A stretch of 64,000 nucleotides of DNA, from contig JBITNC010000001.1 in NCBI GenBank assembly GCA_050084985.1, positions 36,394,001 through 36,458,000 on the forward strand. Reading direction: 5' to 3'. The notes under the pieces were generated by a model. That model was not told the DNA's origin and did not search any database. It saw only the letters and a list, made by a program, of their open reading frames with translations. Source of the stretch: Nageia nagi. Taxonomy: Eukaryota > Pinophyta. The position numbers and the translations under genes were made by a program. This document shows, piece by piece, positions 47,651 through 59,690 of the stretch (position 1 is the first letter of the stretch; every line of letters begins with the position of its first letter).

Positions 47651-48480
47651 ACTTGAAATCCTTTTTTCAAAAAATGAGTAAATGGCCTACAATTATCCCC
47701 AAGTTGATAAATAAACCTTCTTACCAAATTTATTTTCCCTCTTTAACACTTCTTAACTATTTGAGTTTCTTTGGATTTGGCATACTCACTATGGCTTTTA
47801 CCTTTTTAGGATTTATCCCAATATCTCTTTTAGAAACCATGAAACCAAGTAATTTTCTTGAAGTTAAACCAAAAGCATACTTTTTAGGTTTATTATAAGC
47901 TTGTACTTTTTAAGAATGTGAAATACCTCTTCAAGGAGCTCAAAATAATCTTTTCCTTGCTTTGATTTGACTAAGATATCATAAATATACACCTCCATTG
48001 ATTTATGTGTATGCTTATGAAACTTAAACACCATAACTCTTTGATAAATAGCACCTACATTTTTCAATCCAAATGGCATAACCTTCCAAAAACAATTTCC
48101 CTAAGGTGTACTAAAAATAGTCTTATGTTGTTCATCTAGATTAATTAAAATTTGATTATATCTCAAAAATTCATCCATAAAATACAAAGTGTCATAACCA
48201 AAAATAATATCCATAATCATATCAATATTTGGCAATAAAAAATTATCTTTTAGATAAGCATTATTGATATCATAAAAATCAATACAAACACTTATCTCTC
48301 TTGTAGGTTTAGCAACATGAACAATGTTAGCCATCTATTCTAACTAGTCTATTGATTTAATGAACTTAGCATTCAAATGTTTTTCAATTTCTTTCTTGAC
48401 TAACAATGCCTCAGAGGGATGCATCTTTCTTTATTTTAATTTAATAGATTAGCCCCTTCCTTAAGTGGTTAATTATGCAT
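47651..48480 (-). pseudogene. Reverse transcriptase relic of element D
   Basis: Blocks: KPTREISVCIDFYDINNAYL, FLLPNIDMIMD, YFMDEFLRYNQILINLDEQH (48330-48110), then VMPFGLKNVGAIYQRVM, then MEVYIYDILVKSKQGKDYFE, KKYKLIINLKSMLLV. The YxDD box reads YIYD: the first catalytic Asp is Tyr. Otherwise it is quite well preserved, with one TAG between two open stretches. The plus-strand open stretch at 47653-47898 is a shadow of this region. Confidence 0.85.
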
Positions 48481-49363
48481 GATAAAAAAAGGATATAAAC
48501 TAGTCATATCAATATAAGAGCATATGAAATTCTTATGATTTTCAATAAACTTATTTGTATAAATTTCTTGGTAAGATGTTGGAAGGGTAGATCCAAACTT
48601 TATCAACCTCTCCTCATCATTGGTTCCAATGTTGCCATTTGTTAATTCTTTAGTTTATTCATCCTTTTTTTGTAATAATGAAGGTAACTCTTCCAATCTC
48701 TATATGTCACCTGTATCATCATCTTCTTATTAAACCTAAAATACTTTATTAAATTTAACCTCTTATCTAAAATACCAATACTCACTAAGAATGTAGCTTA
48801 TTTTTTATTTCTCATTTGATTTAGGAAACTCTTAATGTGCCCCCATGCATTCTAGGATATCATCATTAGTATTAAAATAATAAAACTCAGGTGGTATAGT
48901 ATTATCAAGTGAAAAATATTTATCATTATCATTAGAAAGCTCAATTACATTGCATTATTTAACAAAATTGATGGGTCCCATAGTGTGTTTTGTATTTAGA
49001 TCACTACCCAATCCATTATTAGTTTTTGGAGCTCTTAAGTAAGGAAAAGAAGACATGCCTTATACTAATTTACCTAAACCCCCTCCTTTATACTTGTAAT
49101 TTTCTATCATGTACTTATGTGCAAAAGGAAATGAAAACATTTTACCATTGTGTTCTCCATTTGATCCTTCATTGAGCCAATTAGGTTAGGAATTACTATT
49201 ATTGCAGAGTAAGAACCATCATCTTCTTCACTAGTTTTATGTTGTTGACAACATGTAGATAGATTGCACACTATTGATGGCCTTTAATATTGAGTATTTT
49301 CTTTCATCCCAAATCTTTTATGAACATTAATAGATTAAATTTCTTAATTCTATATGTTCACAT
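48481..49363 (-). other. Linker between protease and RT of element D
   Basis: Broken coding sequence, rich in stops, with no domain I can name. It occupies the place of the variable linker. Confidence 0.4.
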
Positions 49364-49830
49364 TCATGTATCTACAATTTGAGAGTACTTTTCTATTTTT
49401 ACCACTACTGAGCCTACCTCTAAAGGTTCAAATTCATACCTAGGATAAGTCATAGTGAACTTATCTATTTCTATTGCATTGAATAGGGCATATGATTCTA
49501 AATCCCCTATTACTCTATGTACCTCATCTTGAAATTCAAATTTCAACCTACCATATCCTATTGATGGTACTGCATCCATAACATGAAGCCAAGGTCTTCC
49601 TAATAATATGTTATAAGATAATTTTGAATCCATAACCTAAAACTATATTTCAACCATTCTGACCCTTATTGAGATAGAAATTGTAGCTATTCCAAGTGTT
49701 ATTTTTTATGAACTATCATATGCTCTAAAGGAGGTATATTTACAAAATTATCTTGAAGTTGTATCAAAAATTCATGAGAACACACTTTAACAACTGATCC
49801 GTTATCTACCAATGTTCTTTTTATTTCTCA
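49364..49830 (-). pseudogene. Protease relic of element D
   Basis: The N-terminal catalytic segment reads TLVDNGSVVKVCSHEF near 49810 (DNGS in place of the usual D-x-G-S, so Asp, Gly and Ser are kept). The C-terminal half is open from 49633: KLSYNILLGRPWLHVMDAVP, then GRLKFEFQDEVHRV. A frameshift and stops lie between. It is a gag-pol processing enzyme. Confidence 0.75.
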
Positions 49831-51392
49831 TCCTTTTATCATAGGTGTCTTGTACAAGGCTAAACATTTAGCAAAAATTTCTTTACTAAGTTTTTCAAAC
49901 CTATTTCTTGCTAAGTTTTTCAAACCTATGAAAAGAAATTCTATCATATTCTTTAATAGACTTGAGTTTTTTTGAAAATATTTAGCAATCATATTGGTGG
50001 GTATAGTTTCTTTTTTAAATAAAGCATACAATATCTCTCTATGCATTTTAGATGTTGATATGAGATAATATAAGCTATTCTTAGTAGTATTAGTTTTGAA
50101 TTACTCAATCATGCTATAAGCTTTAGGATGAGATGGACACTTACTTGTTTAGTAGTAACCAGATTTGGAATATTTTTTAGATTCTCCCTTCTTAATGTAG
50201 CATAAATATTTTTATCCATTAAAACTATATTTACTATAGCCTCTATATTTGAACTAGTCTAATTAATTTCATATTTCTCTTATGCAAGAAGGTCCAAAAT
50301 TGTAGCTTCTAATGCTTTACAAAAATTTATAGAATGACCTCTTCTTTGATGATAAGCACAATAAGCATAAAAAAATTTCATTGAAATATTATCATCTCCT
50401 ATTTTTTGATCTAATGATTGCAATAAAATTTTCTTAATTGAATCTCTTAAAATAAACCTTGGCTTAATTGGAAATGTATACATTTTATCTCTTATTATGG
50501 TTGATCTTGTTAATGTAGGGGTAGGTGCAAGTGCAAGTGCATCAACCATATTTATTATATTTTCCTCCTTGGTGTATATCTTATGATTCTCCTTATTGTA
50601 AAAAGTATATATATAATTGATATCTCCTAACTCAAGAAAACTTTTTCTTTTTGTAACAATTATTTTACCAATACCCCAAATCTAATACTTTTCTCAATTG
50701 AAGCATGCAATTTAATAATTGGAAAAATAGAATCTTGGAATATACCATAAATTTTATTCTTATCCAATTTGCTATGAATAGATTTCCATACCTTTTTAAA
50801 TCTTTGAATATATTTATCTAGGGTTTCATTGCTTCCTTGGTGTAGGGAACACAACTCTGTAATGGTTCTATGCTCTTTAATATTATGCTTGTATTGATTC
50901 ATGAATACTTGTAACAATAACTTGAATGAATCTATGGATCCATCTGGCAAATTGTAGAACCATTAAATAGAATCACCTTTCAAACTCCTTAGGAAAAATT
51001 TTATGATCAATTTTTTCTCTAATCCCATTTTTAGTAATCACTCCTCTTAAAAGCTAATAATATGCTCTTTTGGGTCTTGATCACCACTAAACATCTTGAA
51101 CTTGGGGGCCTTATGATCATATGGTAGAGAATAATTGCAAATATCATTAGACAAGGGTGTGGTGAAGATAGCATCATAATCATCATATTTTTACTAGGAT
51201 ATCTTACTATTTTCAATATTGGTTACTCTTGAAACTAAGGTTGGATCTATAAATGACTACAAATTGTCTAAACTTTACATTGGAACCACTTACTTGGCTA
51301 AGTCCTACACCATTTTGAATAAGTTTCTTATAATTTGCTCTATTTTTCACACCAATAATAGTACAAAAATAATATATGCATGATGTTAATAG
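49831..51392 (-). pseudogene. gag relic of element D
   Basis: The core begins near 51140: HKAPKFKMFSGDQDPKEHII, LKGDSI.WFYNLPDGSI, then NQYKHNIKEHRTITELCSLH and LDKYIQRFKKVWKSIHSKLD (50950-50660). A knuckle CAYHQRRGHSINFCKALEAT of the CX2HX4HX4C type lies near 50350. The remaining part down to 49831 links to protease with more stops. Open stretches in other frames at 51031-51443 overlap the N-terminus and the LTR edge and do not define the true start. Confidence 0.8.
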
Positions 51393-51620
51393 TGTTAATT
51401 CTTTTATAGCAATGTTTTGATCCTCTTTGATTCTTGGGATCATTGCATATTACATTGTTTGTGGTGTCTTTCTTGATATTTGATACCTCTTACATCATAC
51501 AATGGTCCATTACATTAATTACATTACCTCAAGTATATTTTGACCCTTTTTATAATAAATATTCCTTGATACTAAAATTAATTATTTAATACAAGGGAAA
51601 TTAATTTTTAGGAATATACA
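51393..51620 (-). repeat. 5' LTR of element D
   Basis: Matches 11223-11450. On the minus strand it starts TGTATATTCCTAAAAATT. It directly precedes gag, with almost no leader, so the leader and primer site may have been deleted. Confidence 0.7.
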
Positions 51621-51639
51621 AATTTCAGCACCAAAGTGG

Positions 51640-52300
51640 ATGTGGCTACATAGTGTGGGACTAGGATACACAAGCATGAAACATAAGGTTGTAGCAAACT
51701 TTGGGTACATTACAATCTTATACAATTGGTTGGACTCTTCCATCCACACTTTCCATCTACCAAATGAATACTATACTATGACCTTAAAGGATGTATAGTG
51801 AATTCTTAATATTTTGATGGAGCGTGCACCAATGATTGGACTATTAGATGAGGTGGGTAGAGATGCAAAAACTATCAAGGTATTTTTCCACTAGTATATG
51901 ATATGATGAGGTGGAGGAGGGTTCTACTATGAACATACCTATGTGGCTAAGATCATATATTGATTAATTTTCTTTATGATGATGGTCATCACATATTTTA
52001 TTCTACCATATGATTCAAGATGCAAGTTCCCCTAGAAGATCTATCATATTTTGAAGAAGATGCAAGAGGATGCTTGAGTGATCACTTGGGGACTAACCTT
52101 CTTGGGCTAGCTCTACCATGAGCTATGGGATATGGAAATAGGGATATCATAAGGACATGTTGCTCACTATTTCTACATGTGTGGGGATGGGAGCATATAG
52201 TGATAGCATGACTAGTAGGTCTATCCCAAAATATGCATTCTTAAGATGCTCTTTCATTCAATAAGCCTACCATAGTGTCCCTACATGATGTGATGGGGAT
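51640..52300 (+). pseudogene. Second PMD relic, cut by element C
   Basis: A plus-strand frame gives VVANFGYITILYNWLDSSIH, TFHLPNEYYTMTLKDV and ILNILMERAPMIGLLDEVGR (51690-51880). After frame changes it continues with TFLG.LYHELWDMEIGIS and GHVAHYFYMCGDGSI (52095-52200). These correspond to the TFHL..GE....LEDV....LPI.G core and the W....L..LY.EL segment of PMD, so it is a different copy from the one at 19201. It lacks an N-terminus (D's LTR is adjacent) and its 3' part would lie beyond element C, outside the window. Confidence 0.6.
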
Positions 52301-53135
52301 TGTAGACACCTAAAAATGACCTCTCTTTCGATAAATAAAATAATAGAGTAAACTTTTAGGAAAATAATAAATTTTTCCAAAGTATTTTGATCATTGGCAA
52401 TCCAATACAATAGTTGGCGATCATACCCTATCATTGGTACCTGATGGATAATCGTTAGCAATCATGCAAATAGAAAACACAAAGAAAAAAATATAAAAAA
52501 TAGGCACCCAAGGAAATAAGCTAATAGATCAAGGATGAGTTATCCTTGATCCTACCTTTTCCTTGCATGGATATAATTTGTGATAAGGTTCGATGAGAAT
52601 GTTTATCTAACCCTGCCTTCCAAAATAGCAACTTTACCTACCTTGGAAAATATATAAATAAGACCCCTTCCATGGAGAGAAAGAAATGATAGAAGTTAGA
52701 AGAGGAAATGCAACCCTATATTATTGAATTACATATAGATTGCTAAGTACATTTTAGTTTACTATTTTTTCTTATATGCATGTTTATTTAGTATAATCTT
52801 AGAGCATGAGTAGGTATGTTTGATGGGTTATTTGTTTATGTATGTGCAAGATTACAAGACTAGAAATTGATTAAAGTAAATATAAGCCATGGAGTTAGCA
52901 AGAAATAAGCAACCAAAATTATTCTTATTGTAAGTTCAATTAAATGATATCTAGAGTTTGAAGATATCAACAAAGAAGGCCTCCAAGAGGCCCATATCAT
53001 ACATTGTACTAAAGACCTCCATACAAGGAAACTTGTAATCAAAATTGAGGTTTATTCAAAGATTAATAAAGAGTTTCTATTGGTTGTGATAGCTCTTATT
53101 TTTGCATGCTTGCAGGGTTATTTTTAGAGTAAACA
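52301..53135 (+). repeat. 5' LTR of element C
   Basis: 835 bases, starting TGTAGACACC and ending AGAGTAAACA just before the primer site. The B LTR has nearly the same length and the same first 18 bases, but most of the interior is diverged. Confidence 0.75.
52651..52660 (+). promoter_or_regulatory. TATA box in the C LTR
   Basis: TATATAAATA about 350 bases into the LTR, followed by AGACCCC. Confidence 0.5.
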
Positions 53136-53138
53136 TTT

Positions 53139-53158
53139 TGGTGCTAGAAGGAGGGCCC
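53139..53158 (+). promoter_or_regulatory. Primer binding site of C
   Basis: TGGTGCTAGAAGGAGGGCCC, identical to B but for one C-to-T change, three bases after the LTR. Confidence 0.65.
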
Positions 53159-55089
53159 TCACATACAGGCTACACCAAAAATGAGGCACAGGGGGTATTC
53201 CTTACTATTTATATTTTATTTTTTTCTTCTATGTTTGTAAAATCATTATTAAATCTTATATTATTTTCTATTTATTATTTTTGTGTTTTTTTTCTATGAG
53301 ATCATCGATGATTAATATCAAGTACTAACAACTGAGATTGGAATGCTAGGACTGGAGCAGAACTAAGATTGGAATGCTAGCAATTGGGTTTAGAATGCCA
53401 ACAATTTAACTAAAATGGTAGCAACTCTACAATATTGCTAGCAATTTTGTATAAAAATATAAAAATATCATCAACTCAAAATAGAAGGTATAAGTTTCAA
53501 CTTTTGTGAATATTGAAAGTGTAATTTAGGCATTAAAAATAAAAAATTTGAAAAGAACTCCTTATTTGTGATTTATTTACCTAGATTGCATGTAGGAGGG
53601 TAGATGTATGATTAAGTAATATGTATTGTTCATTTGCTTTATTTCAATAAATTATATGAATTGTTTATCTTAGTGGGTTTTGGGAATGACAAACAAAATC
53701 ACTTAATATTTTCCCTTACACCCACTTATGCTCTCCCTTTTAATTGAAAGGTGATCTTAGGTGATTAGAATAGGTATAATAGGAAAGGATTTAAATGAAC
53801 CCTTTTTCCCTTTTTTCACTCTTTATCATTAAATTGGTAAAGAACTTTCACTAACTCACTTCTGCACTTAGAAGGAGGAATGAACTCTCATTTTAAAAAA
53901 ATGGAATAAATATGAAATTAATTTATTAAGGTTAATATAAACTCAAAACAAATTAAATTGGTTAATTTACTAAGTGGGTGTTTTTTATTTCACATTAATA
54001 CACTTCAATGGTCTACCTCATTACTTTGAAACAAGGTTGAAGGATGGTAATCTGAAGAGGAGTTAAAAAACCTAATTTAAGGAAATTTATTACACATTAA
54101 AACTCTTCCTATATACCTTACCACTACAAAAGGAGTCAAAGTATTGTGAATAAAATAGGAGTTAAAGAACCTCATTTAAGGAAATTTACATTCACCTAAT
54201 AACTTCTCACCTATCTCATTCTATCTCTCTAAAGGTAGATACGATTGGTAAGAAGTCGTAAAAGAACCTCACTTAATTACTTCTACACTTAGAAGGAATT
54301 AAAAAACTTCATTAAATTTTGGTTAAAGAATTACACTAAATGGAAATGAATCTTGTGGGTTAGATAAAGATCTCATTAATTAAAACATTGCTTGTTTCAC
54401 ATTAAATAAAACATAATTGAAAGACATGTATGTTTAGTTGGGGTGTAGTTATCATAAGTTTTTTGTTCCTAGTATATATGTATGAGACCTTTTTAAAAAT
54501 TAATATCAATGAGTTAGAGGTGTTAACCAACCATTGATTCTATACTCTTTGTGTACCCACCAATCTACACCATAAGTTATAGAGCCAAACTTGGAGATGA
54601 ATACCAAGTTTTAGGGTAAAATTCATCACTTTCCTTTAGACAACTATAGAAAAGGAGGCTATGCTTAGATTCCATTATCAATATAGTCTACAATAGAAAT
54701 TTTTCAAGCCCCATTACACTAAGGGGACCATTTTAGGTACCGAGATGATACTTTGCCATATATTAACTATAGCATTTTAGCCTACCTTTGTTTAAATACT
54801 TGACTAGAAAAAACCAATCTAGGAAAATTAATAAAAAATAAAATAAATCATTCACATTACTTATTAAATAAAAAATAATTCAATTTATCAAACAAAATTA
54901 GACAAGATAACCACACTATAAATGTGAGTTATAAATAAGTTGTTGGTGCATATATTTGCTTTTTCATAATAATATAAAGCCAAAAAAATATAATTGTTAT
55001 GAAAGAAGTATGTTTTATTTTCCTTTCCTAATCAAAAATAAATAAAAATAAAAACCAAAAGGTTTAAATTTATATAAATAAGAAAAGAG
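53159..55089 (+). other. Leader of element C with repeat modules
   Basis: No gene. It contains decayed GATTGGAATGCTAG-type repeats (53328-53450) and decayed copies of the B leader modules near 53730 (CTTATGCTCTCCC) and 54000-54250 (CTTACCACTA, TCTCTCTAAAGG). Their order resembles that in B. Confidence 0.6.
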
Positions 55090-57400
55090 AATGGTTAATA
55101 CTCATTCTCAAATGGCTCTTCAACAATAAGAGCCTTATGATGAAATCCACCAATAAAAGACAACCTAGTTATAGGTCACATAGGTCTAGCAGAGAAATAT
55201 CGAGAAGAGGGACTCCTTAAAAAATAGAGGATACATTAAATGAAGTAAGACAATGTTTAATGCAGTTAAGGATTCCTCATTCTTCTTGTGCTCATAATCT
55301 CCTGTTAGATTGAACTTATCTATTACAAGAAACACCAATAGATAAGGAGGAAGAAGTTCTCTCAAGGACTACTACTTCTTCATGAATGCATTTGGCTTAT
55401 GCTATTTTATACAAGGTTCCTTTTAAACCAAAATATTATCACATTACATGTTATATTTTAGATGGATGTCTTGTCCAATCCTATATGAGGTAAGATGATT
55501 ACACCCCTTCTACTATCTCTAGAAGGATGAATGAGTTCAATGATAGAATTTTTATATATATAGCTACTCCTACACCTAAATCAAGAAGTCATGCTAGGGT
55601 GTATAATGATGCTTATCATATTTTGAAAATTAATACACCTACCCCTAATACTAGTTATGCTTCTTCTATTACAAGTTATGTGGATCCTAGCACTACCTAT
55701 ACTACCCCAAGGACTAGTCACAAGATTCTCAAGTCAAGATATAGAAGAAATCATGACCCCTTAAGGTATACGGTAGAAGAAATAATATTGTATGTGTCTA
55801 GATTATATTAAAATCAATAACAAATTCAAAATAACCAACAAATTGTCCTATATAACTTGGATACATAGAAACCAAATAAATCTAAAAGATTAGGACAAAA
55901 TCAATGTTTACAAATATAGCCTATCTTTCATGTATATCAAAATAAAACACCCCTAGGGAAACCTTACAAAAATAGGTTCAAACTTAGATTTAGAATAGAT
56001 ATAATTAGAATATAGTATATAATAGGAAGCTACCACCTAGAGCAAGATTCTTATCTCCCCAAAGTCATAGAAAGCATAAAAATCAAATCCATAATTTACT
56101 TAGAAAAAGGGAGGTTTTACATGAGCAGCAATAACATCTAAGACCTCCTTTACCTTGGTATAGACGTGAAGTTCAAATAAATCATACTCTTACACCTTTA
56201 TATCAACAAGGGAAATGATAGTTTCCTCCAAATCAACCACCTCTACCTACTCCACCATATAATCACAATTATTATGGTGATCAAACACCTTCCAAAAGAA
56301 GTTATCAATCATTTTCAATAAACAAACAAAGGGAAGGAAATAGGGATAATAAATATCATCTTGCACCTATGTAACTAGTTAATGACTTCAATGAAAGGTT
56401 AATAGAAATTGAAAAAATGTTATGATAATAAACTAAGCATAAAATCTCTTATAAAATAATTTATAATGAGCCCATACACCCTAGTGTTTCTAAGATAGAT
56501 ATTGTTTTCAAATTTGAGATTACAAAAATTGAATCTTTTAAAGGAAAGGAGGATCCTAAAGAACATTTGAGATGATTTAAATATTGAATATATGTAATTT
56601 CCAATAGTGATGTTTTGATGTTACGTATCTTTCCTATGACACTTGCTAGATAGGTGATGTACTAGTATAATAACTTAACTAAACATAGCATCACTACTTA
56701 TGCATAATTGGCTAATTTATTATTAGAACACTTAAGGATAAATATTAAAGATAAAATATCCATAACTGATCTTACAAGATTAAAATAATTTAGGATAAGA
56801 TAGTTATAAACTTCATTTCAAGATGGAGGGTAATTTTTACAAGCATGCCTTATACTTTACCACAATAAAAACTAGTGAAAATAGTTAGTCAAAGTTGTCT
56901 AATACCCATCTCTAGCACTTTATTGATTCAACAAAATAAAAAATTTGAGGAATTTCTCAAGTTGGTATAATCAAAAAGGTTAAAATCTAGGATGGAAAAT
57001 TAAAGAGTAAAAAGAAAGAGCCTCATGTTAGAAATAGAAGTTAGGCTAAATAATCAACAAAACCAATACCTACTAATAAATTTTCTTATCTTAAATATGG
57101 AGAATAAAACCTTATACAAATACACTTGCTTCACAAAATGAAGAAAAAGAACCTAGACCACCCAATAGAAAGTTTACTCCTTTGACTAAATCTCTATATG
57201 ATATTTTGAAAAACTTAATGGACCATAAAAAGATTATATTGTCTAAAATATAGCTTGAAAGGCTAGATGCAAGAGATAGAAAATGGTACAATGAGAAGTA
57301 TTATTACTAGTATAATCATTAAAAGGGTCATACTATAGGCAAATGTAGAACCTTACAACACAAGGTTCAAGATTTGATTGATTAAGGAAGATTGTAGGTA
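55090..57400 (+). pseudogene. gag relic of element C
   Basis: The N-terminal extension is open at 55527-55811 (MNEFNDRIFIYIATPTPKSR and a Thr/Ser-rich segment). The gag core at 56459-56880 closely parallels B: IYNEPIHPSVSKIDIVFKFE, EDPKEHLR, ISNSDVLMLRIFPMTLA, LANLLLEHLRINIKDKISIT. The knuckle near 57300 reads YYY.YNH.KGHTIGKC, with the first Cys changed to Tyr, one His to Asn, and two TAG/TAA stops. More than a dozen stops overall, so it is much more decayed than the B copy. Confidence 0.8.
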
Positions 57401-57679
57401 GATAACCCATTAACTATCCCTAATCAAAATCTAAGAATATATCAAAACTCTCTTCCTCAACATCAATAAAATACCATAGCATCACAAATACACCAAAATC
57501 AAGTAACACATAAATGGTTTCAAGATACTTCTACTTTTGCTACTATAGTAACCATAACTATAATATGCCAAAGGGTGCAAGGAAGGTAAGTTGATATTCC
57601 CAACAATCAAATAAATGATGGTATTATACAACCAAATATACCTAGAATTCAAATTCCTAAGATTTCAATAAAAGGAGCT

Positions 57680-58560
57680 TTGTAAAATCAATTAATAAAC
57701 TCACAAGTGAATATATACTTGTTTGAGTTGTTACAACAATCCAAAAGTCATAAAGAAGCTATGAACCAATTAATGCAAATAATCAAATTAGATAGTAATG
57801 ATCCTAAAAGCTTTGTGTCTTTTATAGAGAATATTAAAACAATCCAAAAACCCACTATTTCCTTCCATGATCATGAATTTGGGAAATCAAACCATTCACA
57901 ATGTTAAGATTCCCCACTACACATCATAGCCAAGATAGATGGGAAGGCTTTTAAAATGATATTAATAGATGAAGGTTCTATAATAAATATCATTTCTACC
58001 ACTTCCTATAAAAACTTGAATCTTCCTTTCTCACACATATGTACACCTTCCTTACAAATAAGAGCTTTCAATGATGCTTTTTTCTCAAAAATGGGATCTA
58101 CATTACTACCTATTATCATGGGATCTAAAATTGTACAAACACTATTACAAGTTATCAAAGGGGATATATAACAATACAACTTACTCCTAGGAAGATTGTG
58201 GATTAGATACATGCAATGTGTCCCATCAACATATCATAATTGCTTGAAATACATTCATGATAGGATAGTACATTATGTACTTGGTGATGAAAATTGTTAT
58301 TCCCATTGCAATCATACACATCTTTCAGGGGAGACAACTTTGCCCTCTACTCATTATTTTACACTACTTATGGTTCTTGAAAAGATATCAATAGCAAATA
58401 TCGATAAAGAAGGTGTTTCTCCAAGTTCTTTAAAGGGAAAAGATCTCATTGATCCTAAAGTACCTCATACACCTAAGACTAGTAGGGATTCATTAGTAAA
58501 ACTAAAACCAACAATCTTGGAAAAGCAAACATTGAAGGAAAGAGCATGAAAGTTAGATAA
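57680..58560 (+). pseudogene. Protease relic of element C
   Basis: Upstream linker with PTISFHDHEFGKSNHSQC, then the catalytic segment KMILIDEGSIINIISTTSYK (57953), NLPFSHICTPSLQIRAFNDA, and after a TAA at 58169 a flap-side segment with CVPSTYHNCLKYIHDRIVHY. Here the catalytic Asp is present (LIDEGS), unlike in B (LIHEGL). Sequence and order otherwise match B's protease residue by residue over long stretches. Confidence 0.85.
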
Positions 58561-58589
58561 AGTAAATAAAGCTTTACCATCAAAAGCAT

Positions 58590-59690
58590 CTTGTCCTATA
58601 AAAACACCAAATAATGATGGTATAATAAAAATAAACCATCTAATATTTATCTTATGACTATAAAATTAATTGATTATGGAATAGGAGATTTTTTCATGGA
58701 TGATGTTATTTTCAATATTCCTACAGCTCAATAAATAGAAATAACTAAAGAGTCTCCTTATGTGGTGGGGCAATTAGTACCACTAGGTAAGTTACCTAAT
58801 CAAACACTTTTTATTATCAAGGTCCTATAGAACCACTTATCCTTCCTCCACCTTAGTCTAACAAAGGTATTTTTTATGATTCATTAGAATACTTATCACT
58901 AGATGTAAGATCATTCATCCAAAGATAGTTTGATAGGTGTCATTAGAAAGGACAAGGTTTAGGATGGTATGAACAAGGACATAGATATACCATTAACATT
59001 CATTATCGATTACCCAATGATAAGATAATATTAGGTTATAAAAGCAAAAATCAAGTAGTATCTAGTTTTAAGATAACTAAGCTAGAACCAAAGCCTACAA
59101 CATATGAAAATTTATCTGAAGCATCTAAGTGGATGACAAATCAAGATGACATATAGTCCAAAACACTATCCTTAGGAGAGTTATTTTCTTATATATCAAT
59201 TAACATGGTAGAGATTGTAGAAATATGTGATAATATAATACCTCAATGAACTTTGATTGGTCTAGAAGTGACAGGTTTGATGAGCTTGAGATAATAAGTT
59301 CAGAAAATTCAAGTAGTTCTTCTTCATACTTTTTGGTGGATGAAGAAACTACATACTTTACATTGATTCTTGAACAACCTATAATCTAGGATTTCAAATA
59401 CATAGATACAATCTTATAGACTATACAATTGAATATTAATACTACTTTGGAAGATTAGTATGAAGCTAAAGATGAATAATATAATGCCAATGATAATAAT
59501 TGAATTCCAATACCTAACCAATTAGAGGAGGGATCTCACATGTTAATTGAAGAAACCATTAAAATTAATTTAAGTAATGAACCCAATAGTCCTAAAATAA
59601 TTCAATTAGGAAAATCTCTTATTAAAAATGAGAGAAAATATTTCATTACAATAATTAAGGAAAAATAGAAAATATATACATGTACATATG
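58590..59690 (+). pseudogene. Protease-RT linker of C with G-patch-like motif
   Basis: Broken coding sequence. At 58938 it reads CH.KGQGLGWYEQGHRYTI, a glycine-rich GxGLG motif like the G-patch that many Tat-lineage polyproteins carry after protease. It is followed by LPNDKIILGYKSKNQVVSSF and acidic text up to RT. The G-patch identification rests on this short motif. Confidence 0.45.

Larger units (their letters stand above)
11223..51620 (-). mobile_element. Element D: Ty3/gypsy, minus strand, split by A
   Basis: D's body is at the right (gag, protease, RT, two RNase H domains and integrase, 51.4 down to 45.6 kb). Its 3' end is at the left: 3' non-coding sequence 11467-11762, polypurine tract and LTR. 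Everything from 11763 to 44588 is inserted element A. Subtracting A leaves about 7.5 kb, a normal length for a Ty3/gypsy element, which supports the pairing of the two distant LTRs. They align over about 223 bases with equal spacing to the ends. I could not confirm a D target duplication. The gene order and the double RNase H fit the Tat lineage. Confidence 0.7.

Noticed and set aside
47653-47898. Plus-strand 81-codon open frame
   Set aside because: It lies opposite the RT/RNase H relic of D, whose motifs are clear on the minus strand; the plus frame is a shadow.
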